A stretch of 64,000 bases of DNA from Adiantum capillus-veneris (taxonomy: Eukaryota; Streptophyta; Polypodiopsida; Polypodiales; Pteridaceae): the NCBI GenBank assembly GCA_014529385.2, contig CM043968.1, positions 28,855,513-28,919,512 on the forward strand, read 5' to 3'. Positions 43,876 through 57,145 of the stretch are shown piece by piece. Every line of letters starts with the position of its first letter. The first letter of the stretch is position 1. Below the pieces are notes generated by a model, which was given only the letters and a program-made list of their open reading frames with translations, was not told the DNA's origin and ran no database searches. A program made the translations under genes and the position numbers.

Positions 43876-44749
43876 AGCAGCTTTAGAATTCAGAAAGGGT
43901 TGCTGTATGAAAGGTGAATGAGTATATACTCTTTTTGCACTTCCATGGGCACGTGCACATACTTACAGATGATGCTTTAGTAACTCAGGAAGGACCTTAA
44001 TGTAAAAATTCAATGCAAAATCAAGAAATCTCTCTCTCTCAAACGGATGGGCATTACATTTGCAAATGCTCGGTGAACTAAGATATTCGGTGGTATTGGT
44101 GTTGCGTGTATCAAGAGTATTTGTTTCACTACGGCGAGTCATGCACTTTGAGGATAGGAGATGTTTTGGGTTCATCCTCTTGAAACTCCTCAGATGCTGA
44201 ACAACATAGGCTTGGCTTATCTAGGCATAGCACAGTTACCAACTTCTTCACTGTCACACCCCGAGCACAAGTACAATTAGTAACACCCTGCTAGCTTCAC
44301 CATGGATAGAGGTATGCACTGGATAGAGCAATGGTGATCGAAGCGAGATCCCCACTCCCACACAAGAGGAGGACCAGACGTCCTCACCATAGACAAATTA
44401 GAGCTGTTATTGAGCACCACTAGAGAAACATGCCAAGGCATCCCCTTCATGCAGCATACATTTTCCCAGGAGATCCTTTACTGAGAGAGAGTTGCTAGGA
44501 CAGCTTGTATATCGGGCACTCTCAGTGTAGTCTAAGGAAAGCAATAATTAGCCTTTGCTTTAGGCTTGTTTTGTTTTGCCACCATGAGAGACATCTTGCA
44601 GTGTACAATCTGTTTGTCACATTGGATTATTAGAGACATTACTCTGTATATCCCTCGCCCCTGGCAGTCCTTTCTTTCCCCTCTCCCTCTCCAGAAACAA
44701 ATGCTTCTAGTTGAGGTATACACCACATGATAAAGGCTACGCAGTCCGC
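43876..44749. other. Downstream of SDR gene, no gene recognised
   Basis: About 870 bp of AT-rich sequence after the SDR stop. No ORF of note and no repeat signature. The SDR 3' UTR and polyadenylation region must lie at its left end. Confidence 0.5.
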
Positions 44750-44868
44750 ACACATCATGCTTTAAAGCAAAAGTAGTTTTTACAATATAAAGCACAAAAG
44801 AAAGTGGTTTTCAAGAACGGCACAAAGCAAGTGCTTTTAGACGAAAGCAATAAGCAAGTACTTTTTTT

Positions 44869-44906
<38 letters not shown>

Positions 44907-47057
44907 AAAGAAAGGGCTTTTTGAATAAAATGCAGAAAAAAAGACTTTTTAAACATGAACACAAGAGAGAGAAAAGGTAATTTCAAATTTTGTTGATAGA
45001 AAATCGGTTTTCCTTGGAGAAAATTTGCCAAAATTTCTAGATAGAGATAAGCACATTTTAGAAAGAGAATTTTTTAAGAGAAAATTGTTGCAAAAAGAGA
45101 AAGAAAACTAGGTCTAAATGGATAGTCAGCACTTTGTAGAAAGAGGAGAGAATCTAGAGAAGGCCATTACATGGCATCATAGAAGGATTCCACTCTCAAT
45201 CAAAATTTGATATGAACACTTTTCTATAAATCAAGAATCTCAGACTGGACAAGCGAATGTAGTGGCCAATTGCGTCGTTGACCTAAACACAAAAACCCTA
45301 ACTCCAAAACCCATCACATGTGCCTTGAAGAGTGACAAAACATTTTTGGGTAAAGTGCTCACTCATAGTCAAGAATCATATATTGCCGAGACTACAAAGG
45401 TGGGAAAATAGATTGTTCATAAAGATGGGATTGTGATCATCATGAGGAACAGTACATGACCTTCTTGGGATAGTCCTTGTCAGAAATATCATGTGCACTC
45501 AAGAGATTACTAATAACACCAGTATATACATACATGCTACGTTTACACTTTGGGTGTCTTTTAAAAAACTCCACCCTTTCTTTACAAAGGAGGAGGTTGA
45601 TGCCATGGTGTAGCTACTCATGAAAGTTTGTGATGTTACTTGAAGTGGCAACCTATTTGAGAGATCAAGCTTTGGGAGAAAGGCTACCACCTTGGCTATA
45701 TTAGTTTCTTATCTAGTTATATTTTAGGCAATAGTTACCTTAGGCATTCATATTGAAAATTTGAATCATATGACAATGTTACTACTCTCCTAGGTCTTCT
45801 AGGCTATAGATGTACATAAATATTTCATTTCATTTCCTTATGTATTGACACTAGGGTCTATGATATCATCGCCAAGTTATCAAGTGATGCTCATTGAACG
45901 TTTTGCTATGGAGGAGATTGATATTATACTGCAAAGAGCCATTTCAATGATGTCACTCCCCTCGAATAAAAAAGATAAATTAAAAAATCAATTTGCCCTC
46001 CATATCTAGTCATTTTCCAAACATAATCATCTCTTCAACATACAACTTTTCTTGAATCTGACTTTCAAAGTGGTTTCAAGTGTGATCTCCTCTATCCTTG
46101 ATGCACCTACAAATCTGTTACATAAGAAATGTGACACACTAGCTAGGGAACTGAGGGAATGCAATTCCACTTTAGCTTAAGTTCATGATCATGTACAATT
46201 CACCTCGTCAATAGGAATTGATGTTTAAACATATGCTTCAAAAAGGAATGGTTGCATTAAGTAGAAGGGAGCAACCTGCAATTACAAAACATGATATGTA
46301 GTAATCCTACATGGTAAGTCCTAGGCAACAATTTCTATGAGCATAAGAGGACAAGAGGTGGGATAGTGCAGTAAACACAAATGGTTGTGAGGATCAAGTT
46401 AGATTCTTGCTAAGCAATAATAGGTGAAAGAGCTTCATCTCATGCTTCTTTAAAGCCCAAGTTGCGAGAGGCTTATTACATAGTACAAATTCGTAACTCT
46501 TCAATTGGCTAAATGCATGCTAAGGTGGAGCACTAACTAAGCTATTTAGTTTGGTCCTAAAAAAAAGTTGGGTCTACAATGAAATTCTTGTAAAATATGT
46601 TGAAATTTTACAGAGGCTAGAGTTTTAAATTCTACTCATCAAGATCTTTCAAATGGTATATAGCATCATAGGGTACGTGATAAACTCTAAAAGAAAAGCT
46701 AGTAAGGAGCTAAGCTAGTTGTGTTCGGAACAAGCTTTTTGTTGAGACCACCTTATCATGCTTTCACCCAACTAGGAACTTAAAAAAGAGATGCAACACC
46801 ACACACGGTCCTTTTTTATCATTTTTTGAGGTCGAGATGTTTATAGCTACCTATAGGGAGTGAGGGTTGTTTTGTGGCTCTGCCCAGCCATTGTGAGACA
46901 GTTTTTTTAGGTCGGGATATTTTAGCCATGGTTAGCCCAAGGTTTTGGTTCAGTTCCATGGCCATGTCAACTCCTTTCAATGCGAAGAGAGATGATGTCT
47001 CTACATAAGCACCTAAACATAGTGGCACTCAGTCACATAATCTCTTGAAGGTTGGAG
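44750..47057. repeat. Direct repeat copy 1 (about 2.3 kb)
   Basis: Aligns by eye along its whole length with 47,208-49,498: 'ataaagcacaaaagaaagtggttttcaag', 'gtgccttgaagrgtgacaaaacatttttggg', 'gattactaataacaccagtatatacat', 'cacactagctagggaa', 'aagttttggttc'-type blocks and 'cataatctcttgaag'. It includes a 34-base G run at 44,871-44,904. A decayed open frame is traceable on the + strand (for example KTFLGKVLTHSQESYIAE), not recognised. Confidence 0.85.
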
Positions 47058-47207
47058 TGCTTCAAGTTCTTTGTCTTATACACTTTGCACTCGTGATTCT
47101 GTGTCAAGTGTCTCTTCTAGGTTCTCTATTATAGGTTGTACCCTCCAAAATCTAGAACAAAAAGTAACTTCCAAAGAGCCTTGGGCTTTTAAGCCTACAA
47201 AAGCCTA

Positions 47208-49498
47208 CATACATCATGCTTTTAAGAAAAGTAGTTTTTAAAATATAAAGCACAAAAGAAAGTGGTTTTCAAGAAAGGCTTTTAGTGGAAAGCAATAAGC
47301 AAGTACTTTTTTTTTGGAAGGGGGGGGGGGGGGGGACAAAAGAAAGGACTATTTGAATAAATGGCAGCTTTTTAAAAAAAAACATTTTAAACATGGACAC
47401 GAGAGAACAGGTAATTTCAAATTTGGCTGATAGAAAATTGGCTTTCCTTGAAGAAAATTTGCCAAAATTTCTAGAGAGGAAATTGAGCGCGTTTTAGAAA
47501 GAGAATTTTTTAGGAGAAGACTATTTTAGAAAGAGAAAGAAAACTAGGTCTAAATTTTTATAGTCAGCACTCTATAGAGAGGAGAGGATCTAGAGAAATC
47601 CATTGCATGGAATAGAAGGATTCCAGTAAATTTGATACGAACACTTTTCTATAAATAAAGAATCTCAAACTCGACAAACAAATATAGTGCGTCATTAACC
47701 TAAACACAAAACCCATAACTCAAACACATGTGCCTTGAAGGGTGACAAAACATTTTTGGGTAAAGTGCTCACTCATAGTCAAGAATTATATATTGCCGAG
47801 ACTAGAAATGTGGGAAAATGGATTATTTATAGAGATGGATTGTGATCATCATGAGGAACGGTGCATGACCTTCTTGGGACGGTCACTCATCAGAGCTATC
47901 ATGTGCGTTCAAGAGATTACTAATAACACCAGTATATACATGCTACGTTTACGCTATGGGTGTCTTTTTAAAAACACCGCCCTTTCGTTACATAGGAGGA
48001 GATTGATGCCATGGTGTAGCTACTCATGAAATTTTGTGGTGTAACTTAAAGTGACAATCTATCTGAGAGATCAAGCTTTAGGAGAAAGGCTACCACCTTG
48101 GCTATATTAGTTTCTTATACGGTTTTATTCTAGGCAATAGTTACCTTAGGCATTCATATTGAACGTTTGAATCATATGACAATGTTGCTACTCTCCTAGG
48201 TCTTCTAGGCTATAGATTTCATTTCGCTATGTGTTGACACTAGGGTCTATGATATTATCCCCATGTTATCGGGTGATGCTCATTAAATGTTTTGCTATGG
48301 AGGAGACTGATGTTATACTACAAAGAGCCATTTCAATAATGCGACTCCCCTCAAATAAAAAAGATATATAAAAAATTCAATTTGTCGTCCATATCTAGTC
48401 ATTTTGCAGACAAAAGCATCCCTTCAACATACAACTTTTCTGTGGTTTCAAGTGTGACTTCCTCTATCCTTGATGCACCTAAAAATCTATTACAAAATAA
48501 GTGTGACACACTAGCTAGGGAATTGAGGGAATGTAATTCCACCTTAGCTTAAATTCATGACAGTGTGACAATTCGCCTCGTCGATAGGAATTGATGCTTT
48601 AATCTAGGTCATATACACCAAGAAGGAATGGTTGCATTAAGTAGAAGGGAGCAGCCTGCAATTAAAAACATGATATGTAGTAATCCTACATGGTAAGTCC
48701 TTGGCAAAAAAAATTTAATGAACATAAGAGGACAAGAGGTGGGATAGTGCAATAAACACAAATGGTTGTGAGGATCAAGTTAGGTTTTTGCTAAGCGGTA
48801 ATAAGTAAAGGAGCTTCATGTCATGCTTCTTCAAATCCCAAGTTCTGAGAGGCTTATTACATACTACAAACTCGTAACTCTTCAATTGGCCAAATGCATG
48901 CTAAGGTGGAACACTAACTAGGCTATTTAGTTTGGTCCTAAAAAAATTTGGGTGTACGGTGAATTTTTTGTAAAATATGTTGAAATTTTATAAAGGCTAG
49001 ATTTGTAGATTCTACTCATGAAGATCTTTCAAATGGTATATATCATCATAGGGTATGCCATGTGATAAACTCTAAAAGAGAAGCTAGCATAAGGAAGGAG
49101 TTAAGCTAGTTGTGTCCGGAACAAGATTTTTGAGACCACCTTCTCATGCTTTCACCCAACTAGGAACTAGAATCAAAGAGATGTAAGACCACATACAGTC
49201 CTTTTTTAAAGTCGAGATGCTTATAATTGCCTATATGCTCCTATTAGAGTTTTGGCATCTCTTTGGAGTCGTCAAGTCGGTCCTACACTAGGGACTGAGG
49301 GTTTTTTTGTGGTTGTGCCCAGCCATTGTGAGGCACTTTTCTCAGGTCGGGATATTTTGGCCATGGTTAGCCCAGGGTTTTGACTTTCTTGCATGGCCAT
49401 GTAGACTCCTTTCAATGCTAAGAGAGAGATGATGCCATTGCATAAGCACCTAAATTTCGTGGCACTTAGTCATATAATCTCTTGAAGATTGGATCTTT
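47208..49498. repeat. Direct repeat copy 2 (about 2.3 kb)
   Basis: Same orientation as copy 1, offset about 2,440-2,460 bp, with many substitutions and small indels. A G run is at 47,320-47,335 at the equivalent place. The best open stretch is 47,742-48,029 (95 codons, KHFWVKCSLIVKNYIL), without recognisable family. Confidence 0.85.
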
Positions 49499-52400
49499 TG
49501 GAAGGTAGTAGGTTATTTGCATTGTCAGGGATGACCTACCATATTTAAATAGATTTAATAACAATTCAGAGGAAGTGTCTTTTAATATGCACCTTGCTCC
49601 CTCCTCATACTAGATATACTTGGGCATTTGGTAAAAGATTGTTTTCTCTATATATAAATCCTTATCTTAGACTACTTAAGCTGCCACCCATGAATATCGA
49701 GGGATGAATTATTAGGTTTGATTCTCGATGCCAAAGACATTGGCTGCCTACTTATCTCCCAAGATCCTTGAAAACACACTTTCCACAACTTGCTTACTTC
49801 CAAGGCAACCATGGCTTGAGCCATGGAGAGCTAAATCTCCATTTCAAATGAGACTATAATGTGTTTGTGTATCATGTTCAACTCCATCTCTATCATCGAG
49901 TGAAATTGTTTACCGTTACTATTCCTTGAAACATGAATAAGGGATCTTAGGGATGGTCTACAAGAGGAGAAGAAGGATAACATATAATTGCTCATTCAAG
50001 CAACCCTTTTTCTCAAGAATGGGAACAAACTAAATAGCATTGAAACATTGATTGCGGTTGTTGATCAGATGTTGGCTAGGTCTCCACCAAACATACAAAA
50101 GTTTTGCATGGATAAGAAATTGGCCATAAACAAGATTGGAGACTCCCCATGAGAGGCAAGTTTTGGAAATTTTAAGATCCAAGCAAAGCTAGTTGGTGAG
50201 ATATAAACCAAGTCCCATGTATAGTGTGAAAGTTGTTGTCCTCATTAATTTCTTAGCATGATTAAAGTTGAACAAGGACAAACATATGTACTTCTAAAAT
50301 CCCTCATGCTAGGATAGACAAGCGCTAAAAAGGATGGTCCTTATTTTGGGACCTATCGACCATAAAATTTAATTCAAATGCACCATTGTAGGTACAACAT
50401 CAAGCGGGTAGCTCCATGGTTACGCAAGGATATTTTACACAATGTTCCTCTTCCAATGGAGGTTTTTTGAAGGGGGAACTTATACAAGGACTTTTAAGTC
50501 TTCATATACCTACAGAAGGAAGCAAAGTTTGGTTGAGACTTGGTGTGGGGAGATAAATACTGGTTCCTTTAAGAGTGTGGTCATATTGGACAAACTTGCT
50601 ATGGTTTGTTTTTTTTATAGAGTTTGTACCTCCTCCATAAGAACACGTTGTCTCTTCTTTCTAGCTAGGAGACGCTCCTCATCATCGATTGGCATGGCAA
50701 GAAGGGCTTTGATAATGGTGAAGAAACCCACTTTTTTTTATCTTAATGGTTTCAGGTTGAACATAGATAGACAGGCTATCCCATTGATATTCAATTGCAA
50801 GAGCTTGAGCTTCGAAGCCTTCGATGTAGAGGCAAAGCATAAGAGGAAGACTAAGTGTTTGAAGTTACCTAAGATGTGGTTAAAAGTGTAGTTTTTTAAC
50901 AAGTAATGAAATCATGAGTTCTACCACTTGCAAGCATTAGTTAGTGCTACGTGGTTATATGCTCTATGGTTTCACTACAGAAATCTAGAAACTTGTTGAG
51001 ATCAGGCTTAATGATCTCTTCACTAGCTAAAATGTCCTTAGGAGAATTCCCATCAACCTAACAAGTTACATCCAACAATACTAAATGGGCACAAAGGGGA
51101 GAGATTCCTCCAACGAAATTTCTTTCAAAGTCAATCAAAGAAATGTATCTTAGCTTAAAAAGTATTCACAACATCCTACACTAGAGATAGATTGCTTCAA
51201 CAAGTGAGCACAATTTTCCCACAATAAAGCCATAATCTTATAGATAACAAAGCTTTGGCACACGTTACTAAGTGCAAAAAATGGTACGATGATTATTCCC
51301 GTGATTTGATAAGCAAAAAGCAACACATAAATATCTAGGATGTAAGTCTAGGGAAGGACTCTATCTAGGATGTATGTGGGCAAATGTATTTGTGTAGTAA
51401 TTGTTGGATTCACAATGAAAGGACAAGTGTGGAGACTCTAAATTGATAACAGGGTCATCGCGACATTATTGAAGATTTTGTGAGCTCTATATTAGGGCTA
51501 ACGTTGGGTGAACTAGCGAGAGCCCTATTCACGATATTGACAAGTTCATGTGGATGGAGAGGCATATTAGAGGTTAGAGTAGTGCACTTATGGGTGATGC
51601 TCGGCAGGAAACAAGGCAGGGAGGATGGGAAGAAGTTACTGCAGGCGAAGTGAGAGGAGTTGATGCAAGCGCAGTGAGAGTGACCTAGGTGGGAGCTTGC
51701 TTGAAGGAGGCAAAAGCAAGATACGTAGGTGTTTCAACTCTTGTTGTTGGATTGGATGCGAGAAACAGAATTAACTAGAACCAAGGACACTCTACACACG
51801 AGCGATCAATTATGAAATCTTACTATAATTATAATTAAAAGGTGTTCCTAATGGCTTCAAAAAAAATTAAAAGGTGCTCCTAACTCAAAGATTCCACTCA
51901 AAAACACCCTTCACTCTTCACTTATGCACTTAATATGTTTTGAAAGAATTTTTATTGTTTTGAGATTGTTGCTTGCTTGTACACCTGATATGAAAATGAT
52001 TGTACATATTGGTAGCTTCTCTATTATATTCATTAGTGGCTAGATTCCTCCCAACTCAATATCGGCAGTTTGTCATTTGTTGCGTCAAACAAAAGCCCTT
52101 GCATTGGTTTCGATCCCCCACCAATCAAAGGTTTACTCTTACATCGTTCGATCTACACCAACCGAGCACCATCACTTGGTTGCACTCAAAGAGCACTAAG
52201 AAATTTTTAAAAAAAAAACTTTTTGCTTCCCCGTCATCCACCTCCCCGCACCCTCGTCCCCCGCCTTGCACATGGGCAGGCCTGCTGCTGCATCCCCGTC
52301 CTTGTCCCTGCCTCCACCTTGTGCTTTGTCCCTCCCTCCCTTCTTCGCGTGATGCTGCATCTGGAAAGATTCGCTTGTTTTTATTTTTTCGAAATCGTTA

Positions 52401-53640
52401 GGACATACTAGAATAATAATTATTTGCAAGATGTTGGCTTGAACACATAGATAGACGAAGAAGAAGAATTTGCACACGAATGGCCTAATCCTAGTCCCAA
52501 AGTGCACGACAGGAGTGGAGCCTTTAGGTATCTTGAGACTAAGTCGAAGCTCGTCCAATAAACTTTCGATGTATCTTGTGATATTGCAAAATTCCTTATC
52601 TTTTCTTCTTTCCCAAGACAATTCAAAAGCTTGCCGAGCTCAAAGAAAACATGATATCTTCCTCTTGCTCCCTGTCGAACCTCCTCTTCTTCCTCGCATA
52701 CTCAAAAAAAAATTACCAATTATCAAAAAATCACAATATTCAGAGTTTTAAATTTATTTTTAGTAATTACATAAAGTTTACATTCAAGTTGAAAGCCGAA
52801 TTAAATAAAACTAAAAATACCAACATCGCAATTAATTTCATTGCCAGTTTCACAACCGATCTATGAGACTGATTGGATTGTCAATTCTTTGCCATTGCAA
52901 ATTTTTGTCATTTAAAAATTTGGGGGGCGGGGGGGGGGGGGGGGGGAGTATTGATTCACGCCATAGACTTGAGCGTATTTCAATGCTGAAACTGATTACA
53001 AACTCTATTTTTTGGGGTTGACTAGCGACACCTTGGTTATAGACATCAATTTCTTAGCAGATAAATGATTATTTCTTATTTATATGCTTTAAATTCCTAT
53101 AATTTAAGTATTGTCTTTATTATGACGCATTTATCAGTATTGCTTATTATTTTCGAGAAAATATTGCATCTACCAAAAAAATTGGCTTGTGAATGTACTA
53201 AACACAAAAAATTGATAAGCACACTCATACTTGCGCACAAAGCTAAAACTAAGCATGAAAAGAAGAAGAAAAAGGAAAAAAATTAGTGGAAAACATTTTC
53301 TTTGAAAGATTTTGACAGCACTAACACTAGCGCTGTAAAATAATAGCCACTTCTGTGGATTTTAGAGACTTTCGCAAAAAATATCCTCCAGAACTACGAA
53401 AGTTACCTAAATAGAGAATGCTTTCAAGGAATTATTCCCAGCACTAGATTTTGTAAAGCTAAATGAAGGTCTCAAGGTATCTTTCCATGGCCATCTTCAA
53501 CAAGTAATTTGTAATGACATTTTTTTGCTACTCTTTTTTCAAAGTAAATCAAATCATTGAAAATAGTACCAAGTGGGCACAAGCTATAGCAAGAAGGGAT
53601 GCTGATGAAGACGACAACAGACAAGTCAAGGGAGAAGGAT
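49499..53640. other. AT-rich intergenic stretch, one unassigned ORF
   Basis: No family signature was found in about 4.1 kb. The only long open frame is 50,442-50,891 (149 codons, +), Ser/Arg/Lys-rich with no motif, and there is no sign it is expressed. A G run lies at 52,922-52,946. A 250-bp C-rich patch at 52,220-52,350 is also unassigned. Confidence 0.4.
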
Positions 53641-53663
53641 ACGGTCCAATATACTAAGGAACG

Positions 53664-53664
<1 letters not shown>

Positions 53665-53711
<47 letters not shown>

Positions 53712-53726
53712 ACACACACACACACA
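53665..53726. repeat. (GT)22 followed directly by (AC)9 microsatellite
   Basis: GT units from 53,665 to 53,709 turn into AC units to 53,726, so the two halves are inverted complements and could fold into a hairpin. The C/V- and H/T-repeat ORFs here are artefacts. Confidence 0.95.
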
Positions 53727-55710
53727 AACAAACACAAAACACAGTTGATGACTCACAACTCGCAACAAAGAGAAAGTTATGCACCAAAAACCATGTTGGG
53801 ATCACTATGGTGTCTGTCATTAAAACTTTTACTAGAAATCAAGGATTTGGTAATCATAGAACCACTAGATCTTCCTCTCTACCAATAGAAGAATTTTGTC
53901 AAGTTAATAAAGAAAATACTGAATTTTAGCCAAGGCAAAAATCCAAGGTATTACTAATGCCAGCCCTTTGGGCAAGCCAAAAAGAGGGGCTAGAATAGGA
54001 ATTTTAGTACTTGCAATAGTAAAAGGGTTGATTAAAGCAGACATTGAAAAGGGTATGTGGAAGTATTGTTTGATAAAGGCCGTGATGATCCAGATTTTTT
54101 AGCTCTTGGATCTGTTGGGGAGTGGGAAAGAGACTCTCCAAAGAACTTTCAGCCCCAACAATGGAGAAAGGGTTCATTAAAGCAGATGTTAAGAACAGCA
54201 AGTAGTAGTATTTGATACAGGCAGTAACCATATTGAGCTATTGGGCTTGCTGGGGAACAGCATACCCTTCATGAAATATAACGGCCTAAAACATGGTGGC
54301 AAGGAGGCTATACATCAAAATAGCTCAACCACAAAGAACCGGGACAGATGTTGGAGGGCTTCCTGTTCGACACACCTTGTAGATTGGCAGGCCATGGGTT
54401 GACTACCTTTTGGTTGCCTTGGTTATCAACAGAGCTGTAAGCTCTACAGTTGGCCTTGAGAGAATCCATGCAGGATGCTTAGGGTCAAGGTAATGAGGCT
54501 GGTAAAGGGTGAGTAAAGGCTGATGTTGAGAGGCAGGGATAGAGTAGTAGGCAAGATGTATTAAGAGCGTCGGCGTATAAAAATTCAGGTGTGTTTAGGT
54601 GTTCCTCAACTGAACTTCGACAGACCTGGCTATCGAGCTACTTTACCTATTAAACACCTCCATTAAACGGACTCTCCTAGAACTTCTGGACGGACGCACA
54701 TCTGCAATCAACAAGATTGGAGAAGGTTTGCCTTTCATAAGCAAATGGAGAAGGCTTATTTTCAATTCACTTCTAAGGCAGCGAATGAAAATGCTGATGC
54801 ACACTATGCTCAAAAGGGAGGCACCTTAAGTGCACCTTGGCTCTCCAAAGAATGCGCACACTGAAATAGCATGGCGAACGAACCTAGACAGATTAAATAT
54901 GTATAAAACAAAGCCTCACAGATGATGATAATGTTCTATATCAGCTGTAGATCCCACTATCCTTTTAGCAAAATAAGGTCAGAAAATGGACAAACATACA
55001 TAGACATCAAAATCGTCCCAAGTCCTTAGGCTAAAATCTATAATTTTGCAAACCGTATGCTAAGGCAATCACAGAACTTGGAATAAGGACATTTAATTTT
55101 TACCTGTGGCAAGCCATTAAAGACAATTTCTCTACTATGCCAAACAAAGATCTAATTATAATCAGAATCATAAGCACCTTGTCGAAGACCAAAACATAGC
55201 ATACAACGTTTTTCTTGGAGTCCTAATAGAATTGAGACTACAAGAGAGCTTAGAAGCAGCAGCTACGCAAGTATGAAAGTCAGATGAAACGGACTAAATC
55301 AAAATCTCTGATCCAAATAAACAGGGGGATTGAAAGCCTATGCAACCCTTTTTCCGAATCAAACACAATAAAACCCACCTAAAGAACAGAAACAGTATAA
55401 TACGATTGCGACGAGCAATCACTAATTTAACCCTCTGATTCCACCAACAGCCTGCACTCATCAGTATGAAACACACAGACTTCACTTTACTTCTTAAATG
55501 ACTTCTCAACTCAGCAACCTGAAATGTTGAAAGAGGAGAAAGGTCTCTACGAAGTAAGTTCAGCAAAATTGTATCGTGTTGAGCAAGCCCATTCTAGTAT
55601 ATCACACAAAAAATCAGGTCAGAGTCTTGGGACCATCTTGACCCTTTGCAATATACCTTACCTTGATTTTGAAGGGCATAAATGTCTTACCTCATCTGTA
55701 AAGACATTAC
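53727..55710. other. Downstream of PAF gene, no gene recognised
   Basis: AT-rich. The PAF 3' UTR should occupy its right end. A short direct repeat (agggttgattaaagcagac at about 54,024 and agggttcattaaagcagat at about 54,168) is the only structure noted. Confidence 0.4.
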
Positions 55711-56190
55711 TCAGCTCTCCATAGGAGCTGGACCATCACCTGGTTCTTCAGCAGCCGCTGCCACTGGCCCTGCCGTTCCCTCAACCGGCTCGCCCTCTAC
55801 TGTCACATCTCCTTCACCAGCTTCCTTTTTCTCTTCTAAGCTGTCAATAAAACCCTGCAAAGCCTTGACATCTAAAACATGGAAAGGCTCCTCGATCCCT
55901 AAGACAGCCACACTGCAGTTTGTCACACTCAACTCCTCATCCTGTAGCGACTCTTTAACAGCAAAGAGAGCATGGCGAATCAGCTCATCTCTTGAGCAGT
56001 CCATGAATGTGTTAAACTTTCTCTCCAAATAAGTCTTTGCTGCTTGAGACCGTGAACCAATGGCAAACGCCTGGTACTCAAAATAATTCCCAGAAGGGCA
56101 GTTCTGGTACAAATGGGGACCAGTTTCGTCAAGGCCTCCCACAAGCAATCCCACTCCATAAGGGCGCTTCCATGATCGTTGAGTGCACAC
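55711..56190 (-). CDS. PAF1: Proteasome subunit alpha type-1, last coding exon
   Basis: Encodes the C-terminal part of the 20S core alpha-ring subunit PAF (alpha 6). The exon opens after an AG acceptor (56,192-56,191) with [16 protein letters not shown] and continues [53 protein letters not shown] and [14 protein letters not shown]. It ends in an acidic Gly/Glu tail with APMES and TGA at 55,711. Order and spacing match the plant family, including the variable acidic tail, and there are no lesions. Upstream exons (N-terminal MFRNQYD region to ADKAQ) are not found up to 64,000, so the preceding intron may be long and host the LTR elements to the right (inference). Confidence 0.93.
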   Translation of the reverse strand: MCTQRSWKRPYGVGLLVGGLDETGPHLYQNCPSGNYFEYQAFAIGSRSQAAKTYLERKFNTFMDCSRDELIRHALFAVKESLQDEELSVTNCSVAVLGIEEPFHVLDVKALQGFIDSLEEKKEAGEGDVTVEGEPVEGTAGPVAAAAEEPGDGPAPMES

Positions 56191-56192
56191 CT

Positions 56193-57145
56193 ATCAGCAA
56201 AAAGTTCAAAGAATGAAGACATCTTCCTGGTAATTAAACTACAGCATCTTAACCACTTAAAGCAGATAAACCACATAATCCACGAGAGGCTGATATGTTA
56301 CTGTCATGAAGTTAGGCAATCAGCTTGCACACTAGAACAAAGGGCCATTGATAGGAAAACCACCTATGCAGAGGTAGAGCTCTGCAAAATTCTTTACTCC
56401 ATGGAAAAATATTTGGTCGAATCTATTTTTCCGCCGTACATACAAAGGGGGCTACACACGTCGGTTGACAAATCCCCCTTCCAAATATTCATGGTCCCAA
56501 GGTCATGAACCATAGGCAGGAACCTTACTCTGAAGGCAATCAGAATGGACAACAGACATAGACTCAACCACAGACAACCGACATAAACAGATAGGGCGGT
56601 CTTACCTTATGCAATATATATATAATCTATGTGTTTAAGTGAGGATGACATTTTGGCCTTCCAAATCGTAGGAAATGTTGTTTAGGAAGTTTCACCCATT
56701 TGTTTAGCACCTGTTTGGCTCTCAACATCGTGTGAACCCATGAAGTTCCATAATCCATCCACTTTCCTTGCATCATAGCCATGCATTATGCATCCTTGTA
56801 CAAGCTTCTTGCAGTTGAATGAACAAAGAAATCAAACATGCAGATGTGCTTTTGTCTTGCATGTGATTTCTTTCATCTCACTCTATAAGATCCAATTTTC
56901 TTTTGTCTCATTCTAGGAGGACTTCTGAAGCCTCAAGACAATGCTTAGACTGAATATATCCACCTCTTGAATGGGACCAACCAAGATGTTATGAGTGGTG
57001 AAATAGCCACAGAATACCAACAAATCGTCTCAGCCTGAGGAACTTGATCAAGTGAGCCTACATGTCCAAGGGGGAGTCATAGGGTCTCGAGCACATAACC
57101 TCCTAGTTATGAAGCTAACTCGATCATTATCCATTATTCCACTCC
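56193..57145 (-). other. Probable PAF intron, no other gene
   Basis: AT-rich sequence between the acceptor of the last PAF exon and the LTR element at about 57,146. I searched by eye for the preceding conserved exon (…ESPLPVGRL…ADKAQ) and did not see it. Confidence 0.5.

Noticed and set aside
52000-52401. 133-codon ORF (+)
   Set aside because: No motif, runs through a poly(A) and a C-rich patch, no sign of selection or of splice context.
53664-53929. Overlapping Cys/Val- and His/Thr-repeat ORFs
   Set aside because: Translations of the GT/CA microsatellite.
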